In this document: positions 51,495 to 64,000 of the stretch, one piece after another | Numbering within the stretch: the stretch's first letter is position 1 | How the letters are laid out: each line of letters opens with the position of its first letter | From: Rhyacichthys aspro | Lineage: Eukaryota > Chordata > Actinopteri > Gobiiformes > Rhyacichthyidae | Assembly: GCA_036850595.1 (NCBI GenBank) | Contig: CM072148.1 | Location: 1,159,160 to 1,223,159, forward strand | Direction of reading: 5' to 3' | DNA: 64,000 nucleotides | Notes under the pieces: model-generated | What the model was told of the DNA's origin: nothing | What the model saw: only the letters and a program-made list of their open reading frames with translations | The model's database searches: none | Translations under genes and position numbers: made by a program

Positions 51495-51602
51495 CACACT
51501 GCACCAAGAGCCTCCACAGGTAACTACTACTATTATTATGATTATTATGATTATTATTGTTATTATAATTATTATTATTATGATCTGTGTGCGTCTGTAG
51601 CC
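51495..51602 (+). other. prf1: prf1 noncoding first exon and 81-base intron
   Basis: A short 5' UTR exon ending at 51519, an intron 51520-51600 rich in (att)n, and an acceptor gtctgtag two bases before the ATG at 51603. The start of the exon is placed from the TATA box and is approximate. Confidence 0.55.
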
Positions 51603-55134
<3,532 letters not shown>

Positions 55135-56360
55135 ATAATCCAGTACTTCAGAGTACTGTGGGACGGACTGGTTTATGTACCTTCAGGTTGTGGGGCCGTA
55201 CTGTATTTGTTTGCCTTTGTTTTCCAAATCAAACGTGTTAAATCTTCATTCTATTCATATTATTCATGAATAAAACAAATCAAAACATGCATGTGCTTGA
55301 TCGATTGTGGGAATAAATAAAAGAGGTTATCAAAAATACTGATTGTACTGGTTATTCTCTTGAAAATGAAATCACTTTCATTAAAGCTGTTTATATTCAG
55401 TGAGAACAATGTGAATTTGAGTCTGAACAGTGCACATCTATTTATATTTAAAACCAATTGGACTTTTACCCCTCTATAAATACCCCCACCTTGTATTCTA
55501 TTACATTTATAAATGGATTTGCATGACACATTACTTTGAATTTTGGTTTTAAATACTTTGTGAATTACTCCCGGCAGCGACAGCGTTAGAAGTTGAAGAA
55601 GAACCAACGTGAACAGGATTCAACACGAAAACTGGATCAGAAATGAAGGACGTAAAGAGCTTTTTAAAGAAATTCTAGCAGGTTTGAAACCCAAAGAGGG
55701 AAAAGCAGCTCCTCTCTTTAAAGATGCTGATTTGCAGACCAGCAGGGGGCGGTGTTGTATAGTTGAAGGATTGTTCTATTTTCTTTCAGGTTTGGTTCAG
55801 TTCCAGGTTGAGTTTACAGTTTGTGTTTCATCCTCTTTGAGACTAATCTGAATCCTGTCATTTAGGAAAAGACTTGTCATTCAGATAAACAAGTGTACAC
55901 TCAAGATTTATAGCTTTATAGATTCAAAGAGCAGAGAATAGGACAGAAACAGCGACAATGCAATGTAAAAAACTCAAATACAAATAGATAAATAGGTCAA
56001 AACACAAAATATAAAAATAGAAACGGAATAAAGTGGGAATTAAAAAGCAGCACGTGAGGGGAATACAATACACATAAATATGTACATCAGTAAACATCAG
56101 CAGTAAATGTAAAAATGCAAATAAAAGAAAAGAGTTCTTTAGTTGTTAGGTGTTGACGTTAATCACTGCTGAACTGGACAACTAATAAACTATTGTCAAA
56201 TTACAAACTATTTCCATCTTCTGTGTTTAATAAAAAAATAAACAATAAGTAAAACTGAACTGAATCAAGTCTGAGATGAATAATGTCACATAAAGTTTAT
56301 CAGTTCAGCACAAAGACCAAATATATCTCAATTTACCCCAGTCTCCCTTCATTAGAACTG
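55135..56360. other. Intergenic region downstream of prf1
   Basis: prf1 polyadenylation signals at about 55268 (gaataaaac) and 55313 (aataaataaaa). AT-rich, no gene or clear repeat family recognised. Confidence 0.6.
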
Positions 56361-56770
56361 TCTAATGTCAATATGGCGGCGCTAATGAAGCCGGCGCGCG
56401 CTCGTGTCCTCGTGCCTCCTGCTTCCTGAATAAAACCGACCTCCCGCCGTCTTCTTCCCTCTTTTATCTTCTCAAAAGTCTTGAAAGTGTTCCTGGAGGC
56501 GCATTAAACCCGGTCCGTCCTGGTCCGTCCCACTCTGGCCCCGGACACACGTGGATCTGATTTGGGGGCCGCGCGGAGCCGTCCCAGCCCCGGACACCGC
56601 TGTTTCCGCTCCGAGGAAATGATGGAGGAGGAAAGTTTGTGACGCTTCAGTTTTGGTCGGGACTGTCCTCAGGAAAACTGGAGAACTCGGTCACAGCCTC
56701 GAACAACCACAGCTCTGTTTGGATTTAGCGTTTTTCGTGTTTTTTTGACTGAAATGTCTCAGGTTTGGAA
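56361..56770 (+). promoter_or_regulatory. CpG-rich promoter and 5' UTR of the CUB-mucin gene
   Basis: A CpG-dense stretch without a TATA box. aatatggcggc at 56370-56380 matches the YY1 consensus often found at housekeeping-type starts. The 5' UTR carries a 7-codon upstream frame at 56619-56642 and an overlapping out-of-frame ATG at 56754. The start site was not determined. Confidence 0.55.
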
Positions 56771-59700
56771 ATGCAGCTCACCGCCTGTCTGCTGTTGTTT
56801 ATTATCACGACAGGTAAGAACTGCCACCTCCACAAACACTCATCATTTATTAATTAACACTACAGTAAGAACTAAATAACCACTGTTAGTGTGAAAACAT
56901 ACTTTTAATGATGCTGTTGTTTTTGGGTTGTTTTTTATTCACTTAGGAGCCGTTCATTTGTGAAAAATAACCTTTGAAATCTAATAAATGTTATTAACAG
57001 GGCGAACATGAGTAAAGAGGCAATAGCAACATACACTAAAAAGGCTTAAACACAAGGCTCTTGACTCAAACGCTCAAATGTAATATAATTTAAAGTCAGG
57101 TTTGGTTAATTTTCTGTTATGTTTTGGATAAACCTTTCTTTTTTCCATTACTCTGACAAGATGGCTTTCCCTGTTTATCAATAATACAATGCCTCACATT
57201 TCTAACTTCACTACAGATAAACTGTATTCCATTATTTATTCCAAAGTGCTCATTTAAATTTTAAATTCAAAATTCCCAAAGATTATCTCAGTAATGTTTC
57301 AAGCTTAACTCTCACACTTTACCAATATTCATTCTAATTGTACATTGATTAACTTTATTTTACACTTTCAATGTGACCTACACTATAATATATATGTTTT
57401 CTGCCCTATGTTGTGTTTTGTTTGACAGTTTATCACATTCATTCATTCACAATAGACCCTTCCACAAGAAACGTCATCGAGTTGAACTAAAACTATTAAA
57501 TAAAAGGTTCTAGACACAAACTGACTGGTTGTTTTCTATAAAGTTGATGAGAAAGGAGCACAATGCAACACAGAAATGTATTATTTAGCGCGATTGCTGT
57601 AACCTAAGCTAATTTTAACATTTTAACCAAACCTGGGACGATGAGTATTTCTTGCAAAAACATTACATTTCAGCTTTAAGTAAAAAGTTTGGCCTCCTCT
57701 GATTGTTCATCTCCGAGGCTCTGACACTAAACACATCTATTTTGGGGACATTTGTCAAAACTGTCTTACACAACTTGTGATTTTAAGTGGCTAATGCTAA
57801 TTGAACCATCGTTTACTGACACAAAAGACTCCGTGGGTTGTAAAATAAGTAGATTTTCATACTGTTTGACTTATTTGAATTATTTAAATGTTGTATCCTT
57901 ATTTAAAACTTAACTCTGAGGTCTAAAATGTATTAATTCTTGATTTTTATCCTCTCAGAACCTGGAATATCAGCTAGTTTTTACTTTAAAGAATGGATAC
58001 GTTTGTACTTTTGCCTGTTTTTGTTGTCTTTAGATCAAACCCTGGCTTCGCTCCATTACCAGTGCCACGGACTCGTCGACGTGGCCCGGGAGCCGTCGGG
58101 TCACATCGGCCTGAGCTCGGTGGGAGTCACTGTGAGACCCTCGGAGCTCCAGACCCAACAAAACCTCATCATTTGCACTAGGACTCTGCAGATTCCAGCG
58201 GGTCACGTGGTCCACCTGAAGCTGGTGTGGCTGGAACGTGGCTCGAACATGTGGCTGCGTTGCGTTTTGGACGAGACGGAGCGAGGCCTGGAGATCGGGG
58301 ACACCGCTCTGCTCGCTGCCTGTGACCAAAACAAAGCCACTCTCACTTGGACCGGAGCAGGACATTCCTCAAATGCTTTTCAGCTCTTCTATTTTGGTGA
58401 GAAAGCGTTAACTCTCCTCAAGTGTCTGCAGTCACAAGAGACGTTTAACAGGATCGAGCCATTATCACAATTAGAAACATACTGTAAAACTAAACCTCTT
58501 CCTCCAGATGTTCTTTTTCTTTTAAAAGTTCAAACATCGTACATGAAATTTGAATCGATCAAGTCCTTAATGACAATTCATCAATTATCAGTGAACCATA
58601 AACTCTCCGACTCGATACATGTGGAAACCAGTGGAAATAGTAATCTAACTCAAATAAATATAATCAATTAAGTTTAATAAATGTCCAAAAACTTAATGCA
58701 AGAATGTGTGATCAAACAGAAACATCAATCAGTCCATTTTTATTTCTATAGCACTTTACAACAATCAAAAAGGTCAAAATGCTTCACTTTGAAAACAGAA
58801 AACATGAGTGTGCTTCCTCCAGCTGAGCTCAGTTTGTCTTCTCTGGGCAAAGATAGTATGTTTAGATATTTACTACAATATTTTAAACGATCAAAACAAT
58901 ATTGAAATACTTTGCTGAGTGCGTTTACATACTTTCTACCGTCTGCAGTTGTAAATAAAGAGCACACAGAACGGAGGAAAAGTGGGTCGTCACAGTCTAT
59001 ATTCATGGAAAAGAGAAACAGTATTTTTTGTTTCCAGTGGATCCAGAAAGTTATGATTGTTCTTTGTGAAAATATTGTTTAAAAAGTGGCATAAATCAGT
59101 TTGATGGAAAGTAACTGTGATGAGAGAGAGTCATGGAGCTTTTGTTGTTGTGTTTCTGGCTTCATCTCTGCTCCTGTCTTTGTTTTTCGGGCTGGTTCCT
59201 GGTTTTCCAGCCGAAGCCGACGTGAGGAGCTCCACAGAGGCGTCCTCCAGCCCCCGTCCAGACCCCACCGTCCGGTCGCTGTCGACGGGAAGCAGCTTCA
59301 CCCGAAGAACCGGCGCGACCGAAGAGGTTACCGCTCACCGTCCTCAAAGTGTGCAGCGGGCTTCTTCTGGGCCTGACCCGGGACCGAAGCTGGGACTCGC
59401 CGTCGGGGAAGCCGCTCCGTTTCCTGAGGAAGAGCGGGACAATGGAGCGGATGTGTCTGAACGCACTGATAATCCACACCTCTACGTTCACACACAGCAT
59501 TCAATACGCACTGATTCTGTGTTTCAGACTGAAGTAAACACAGGAGAAACTGACACAGACTCATTGACAGACAGTTCTACTTCAGAGCTCAGAGCTAAGC
59601 AGGAATCCAGCTCCAGTATCAACCCTTTTACTGATTACACACCGACAAGTGCAGCAATTTATAAGAAAAGTGAAGCTTCGACGAGGAGTGAGCAGACGAG

Positions 59701-62700
59701 CACTCAAACCTCTGCTCAGACTGCGGCCGTGACTTCTGAATCTTTAAACTCCAGCAGCGACCTTCCTCTGGTAAACTTAAACACCGCAAACACCGATAAA
59801 CTCCTCTCGTCTTCCACCAGCAACGCGTCAGATTCAGACTCTTCTTCGGTTCGTCCTCAAAGTGACTCGGCGACGTTACACACTTCCATCCCAACTCTCG
59901 CTTCTCAAACGCAAACTCCAAGAAGTTCAGAGCGTTTTACTCAAGCGTCTCCTTCTTTTTCGACGTTCGGAGAAAGTAGAAAAGATGAGACGCAAACAAA
60001 TGGCGACGAGGTGTTTTCGACAGTTTCTTACGTCGAGGAACGCACTAAAGACAATGAACAGACAAGTTTTACTACTATTTCGACTAATACAGAAACATAT
60101 ACAGTTCATTCGACTGATAAACCAACAGATTCTCCTTCGTTTACGTCCGTACAACAGTCAGTCAACACCAGCTCTGAAGGTACAGCAGTGGGAACTCAAA
60201 CAGACTCTTACGAACTCACGTCTGCTGCGACTCCAAAAGCCACGGCTACGATACCGTACCGCGTCCGTTTGTCACCTTCTCCCGGCGTCCTGACGACACT
60301 CGGGCGATTTCACGAAAGCCGGACGACCCCGACGACGACGACGACGGGAACGCGCTCAAATGAAGAGGCGGAGGAAAGGAGCTCCACCGTTAAAGGATCA
60401 CACCCAACGCCGCCTCGGACCGTTCCAGACGTCAACACTGTCACCAAACCGTATTCAACCTCTGCACAAGTCTGGAGCTCCACAGTCCGCCACAAACCCA
60501 GGTTCTACGTTGTTCCAGATGAGCCAGCTGCCATCAGAGGTGCTGCTTCTGTCTGTTTTACTCTAAACAGGTTTTATTCTCTATCTCTTATGTTTTTATG
60601 TTATGACTTGAATTATAGTATCCTTTCAAATGAGTGAATATTGCCCCCTAGTCACTCCAGTATATTACATAAATGCTACAGACGTAAGATGAAGGTTAAT
60701 CAGGCCACGGTGTTATTTTCACCGATCAGACAAAACATGGGATCTGGCTCCAAGATGTCAGCTGCAGAACAAGTTTTAGATGGATTTAAACTGGTTTTAG
60801 ATGGATTTAAACTGGTTTTAGATGGAATTAAAGTGGTTTTTAGATGGATTTAAACTGGTTTTAGATGGATTTGATCAGATTTTAGGTGGATTTAAACTGG
60901 TTTTAGGTGGATTTAAACTGGTTTTAGGTGGATTTGATCAGATTTTAGTTGGATTTGAACAGATTTTAGTTGGATTTGAACAGATTTTAGATGGATTTGA
61001 ACAGATTTTAGTTGGATTTGAACAGATTTCTGATGGATTTGAACAGATTTTAGTTGGATTTGAACAGATTTTTGATGGATTTGGACAGATTTTAGTTGGA
61101 TTTAAACTGATTTTAGTTGGATTTGAACAGATTTTAGATGGATTTGAACAGGTTTTAGCTGGATTTAAACTGATTTTAGATGGATTTAAACTGATTTTAG
61201 TTGGATTTGAACAGATTTTAGATGGATTTGAACAGATTTTAGTTGGATTTGAACAGATTTTAGTTGGATTTGAACAGATTTTTGATGGATTTGAACAGAT
61301 TTTAGTTGGATTTGAACAGATTTTAGTTGGATTTGAACAGATTTTAGATGGATTTGAACAGATTTTTGATGGATTTGAACAGATTTTTGATGGATTTGAA
61401 CAGATTTTAGTTGGATTTGAACAGATTTTAGTTGGATTTGAACAGATTTTAGTTGGATTTGAACAGATTTTAGTTAGATTTGAACAGATTTTAGATGGAT
61501 TTGAACAGATTTTAGTTGGATTTGAACAGTGTTATTCACCTGTCAAGGGTCATAATGTTATGGCTGATCGGTGTATTGTTGCCATATATAACAGGTATAG
61601 CTATACCTTTTCACCTTTTGTCATTTTTGTCTTGAATTAAAACCATTTCATCCTTTTTTATCCTCTTTTTTCTGTTCAGTGGAGGTCATAGAACTACTGC
61701 TGCAGATCATTGTAGAAGAAGTCACTGTTACTGGAAGTTTAGAAGAAGACACTGCTCATTGGGTAAAACACACCTGGAAGAAAAGGACTCTTATTAAATC
61801 CAGGTCCAGGTTAAAGCGAGATAAAGAGGTTGTGCTTTGTTTCAGCTGGAGCCGTTCCTTCAGAGGGCTCCAGGATTCAGAGGGCTGCTGGGAGTCTGGA
61901 GCAGGTGAGGAGCTGCCCAGAGACTTTAGAAGATAAATAAAAAAGACACGTGAGTTAAATGTGGTGCGGTGGTGTTACAGTGGCCTCGCGGTGCAGTGTC
62001 TCCTGGAGTTTGACACCGAAGGGGCTTTAACGTGGCTCGACGACACCGCAGCGCCGTCTCTGTTGGAACTAACTGGACTGGCTCGGGCTGTTCCAGAAGG
62101 AAGGAGCTTCAGATCGTCCCGGATCAGGAACATCACACTCGGAGGTAAAACTGGAACAACGTTAGCTGTAAATTAGATATAAGAGCCAAAAGGGCAGATT
62201 TAAATGTGGATGTCAAGTTCACTCTCAAGACTTCATCCTGAGCTTTCACAGAAAACAGAGCAGGCTTTATTTTTCTTTTGGGGAACTCCAGTCTGAACCA
62301 GGGAACTGAAGTAACCTAATAGAGGCACAACCATGTAAACACCAAAACACAATTAGAGCCTGATTTGATTCTAACTTAACTCTAATCTAAATCTAAGTCT
62401 TGTTTTTCTCACGAGCTCCAGCCTCAAAATCATTCAAATGTAGAGCCTCCAGGTCGTTTTAATAGATTTCTGACTTAATAAAGTAGAAAACATTCATTAA
62501 AATACTACACTTATAATGTAAATGTGACAAAACTCACTGAAATGTAAAGTCAGGACTGGGCTCGACTTTAATCCAAAATGTTGTGAGATCTGAAGTTGTC
62601 CTGAACATTCATTTAAAGCCAACAACAATCAAACACAAACGGGTCTCAGATCCCTTCCTTCACAGTTTGAGGGTGAAATACTCCTGAGAAGCACTGTCCA

Positions 62701-64000
62701 CACTTTTCCAGTTTGGCTTTGAATGCAGCTACTTTCAAAACTCTGATTGTTTTCCTTAAAGTGACAGATTGAGTTTGTTGAGCAGGTTCAATATGTGACA
62801 GAAGTAAACACAGAGATGACTTAATGTGCTGCGAGAAGTAACTGTTTCTGTAAAAAAAAAAAACAATGGAAGCAGCTCTCATAATTCAAAATCTCTGGGC
62901 AGCCATCTCCCACAAGAAAGACCTCCTTTTGAGATTCTGTTCCATGTTCTCATCACAGAGCTGCTCAAATATCCTCGAGTTAAGGCCACTTTGATGTAGT
63001 TTAGTCACAACATTCAAACCTCGTTTCAGTTCATTTCTCTGTGAACGACACAGTGAGACTGACCCGAGTGAAGCCAGAACGTCAGAGCGGAGTTTATTTT
63101 GACGTTACAGAAGCGTGAGAGAGTTAAAGTGGAGTGAAGTCTGGGAAAGAGGCTCCAGTGGAAGTAGACGACTATTTTAAAATAAAACACCCAAAACATC
63201 ACTGTCACATATAAGCCACGGGACCTCTGCTTTATGTCCTTTCATTTTTAAATCAGTGCATGGAGGTAGACCCTACTCTAAAGCTCTACAGCAGCGGTTT
63301 TGTGTGTGGTCTTGCAGGTTTACAGGGAGATGTGTGCGGCTGGCTGCTGCAGTGTCCCTCAGGTTTCACATGTGTGTTCCATCCTGAAAACTCCAACTAC
63401 AGCTGTACGTCTGTGTGCCGCTCCGACTACTGCCACCACCACGGCCTGTGCACGCACCACCCGGGGCAGCTCCCAGTCTGTTGGTACGGACCACGTTCTC
63501 CGTCTCTGGGCCGTTCTCTTGAGTCTAACGGTGCTCTGTGGCAGGTGCCTGGTCGGAGAGGACTTCTGGTTCATGGGACAGAGGTGTGACGTCAGGATGA
63601 CCAGAGCCCGCCTCGTGGCCTCGTGTCTGGCGGTCTTACTCGTCGCGCTGGCCGTCACCGGGGTCGTGGCTTTTGTGGCTGTGCGGAGATATCGGGCGCT
63701 GCTCATTCAGGCCAAAGTGGACCAGACTCGGAGCAGGTACACGTCCGATATATGTCTGATAATGAGCTCTAATCAATACTAAACCATCAACTACAGCAGC
63801 TTTAGAGGGTCAAAACTCAAACTACAGTAGCTTTAGAGGGTCAAAACTCAAACTACAGTAGCTTTAGAGGGTCAAAACTCAAACTACAGTAGCTTTAGAG
63901 GGTCAAAACTCAAACTAAAGCAGCTTTAGAGGGTCAAAACTACAACTACAGCAGCTTTAGAGGGTCAAAACTACAACTACAACAGCTTTAGAGGGTCAAA
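56771..64000 (+). CDS. CUB / mucin-like / SEA-like / EGF-like type I membrane protein
   Basis: Name not recognised. Exons: 56771-56813, 58034-58396, 59211-60539, 61680-61762, 61846-61904, 61981-62144, 63318-63483 and 63545-63736, all GT/AG and in phase; about 800 residues so far, continuing past the window. Signal peptide 1-15 (QLTACLLLFIITT). CUB-like domain about 20-135 (four Cys; TLQIPAGHVVHLKLVW, NAFQLFYFG). One 1329-base exon of about 442 residues, rich in Ser, Thr and Pro, typical of O-glycosylated mucin stalks. SEA-like segment about 578-680 (LEPFLQRAPGFRGLL, GLAVQCLLEFDTEG). EGF-like cysteines about 685-750 (CRSDYCHHHGLC, VGEDFWFMGQRC). Transmembrane helix about 759-783, then a basic tail (RRYRALLIQAKVDQTRS). 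Probably a cell-surface glycoprotein. The order is inferred from my splice model. Confidence 0.78.
58715..58800 (+). repeat. Short dispersed repeat
   Basis: tttttatttctatagcacttt and aaaatgcttcact match a repeat commonly seen in teleost introns. In intron 2 of the CUB-mucin gene; the rest of that intron (58397-59210) holds nothing I recognise. Confidence 0.5.
60765..61530 (+). repeat. 21-bp minisatellite in CUB-mucin gene intron 3
   Basis: About 36 units of gatttgaacagattttagttg, the longest array of the family. Because 21 is a multiple of 3, one frame stays open for 272 codons (VGFEQIL heptads, 60822-61640). It is out of frame with the upstream mucin exon and lies between a good donor (60540) and acceptor (61677-61679). 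Confidence 0.93.
62145..63317. other. CUB-mucin gene intron, no gene seen
   Basis: Ordinary intron sequence with no open frame or repeat family I could support. Confidence 0.6.
63790..64000 (+). repeat. 31-bp tandem repeat at the window end
   Basis: Nearly seven units of actacagtagctttagaggg followed by tcaaaactcaa, very uniform (differences c/t and c/a at fixed places), running off the window. In the intron after the transmembrane exon. Confidence 0.93.

Noticed and set aside
59862..60293. 143-codon frame inside the mucin-like exon
   Set aside because: Out-of-frame shadow of the long Ser/Thr-rich exon.

Overview
This is vertebrate nuclear DNA and almost certainly from a teleost fish. Genes are split into many small exons with GT/AG borders. 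Repeats fill the introns, and the first gene is a fish-type NLR (FISNA-NACHT-LRR-B30.2). No gene or contig name can be read from the sequence itself. Two runs of exactly 100 N (10057-10156 and 32276-32375) are scaffold gaps.

Layout. 1-10056: repeats, then a first copy of the 5' end of vav1 (a noncoding first exon and coding exons 1-2). 10157-19009: an NLR gene with three reading-frame lesions. 19010-20860: its 3' flank and a CAACC-type minisatellite. 20861-43456: a second copy of the vav1 5' end, followed by the rest of vav1 (28 coding exons, about 837 codons if one 2-base lesion is ignored). 45025-46200: ubl5 on the minus strand. 46446-49266: pin1 on the plus strand, sharing a short head-to-head promoter with ubl5. 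51465-55134: a perforin-1-type gene with nine coding exons. 56771 to beyond 64000: a type I membrane protein gene (signal peptide, CUB-like domain, Ser/Thr-rich mucin-like exon, SEA-like region, EGF-like cysteines, transmembrane helix) that I do not recognise by name.

The genes do not form an operon. Several suit leukocyte biology: Vav1 is the haematopoietic Rho/Rac exchange factor, perforin is a killer-cell effector, and the NLR belongs to the expanded fish innate family. ubl5 and pin1 are housekeeping genes. vav1, ubl5 and pin1 are also all on human 19p13, so part of this block looks like old conserved synteny.

The main surprise concerns assembly and structure. Each gap is flanked on both sides by near-identical sequence. 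At the second gap the repeat begins exactly at the target site duplication of a non-LTR retrotransposon, as expected if an insertion-bearing and an insertion-free haplotype were placed end to end. The duplicated vav1 5' end around the first gap may have the same cause. Other points are a 21-bp minisatellite family shared by four introns of three genes, two identical LRR exons in different introns, and a TG repeat with many CAG/GT decoys abutting a perforin splice acceptor. I found no convincing new molecular system. The unnamed CUB-mucin-SEA-EGF membrane protein is the best candidate for something undescribed.
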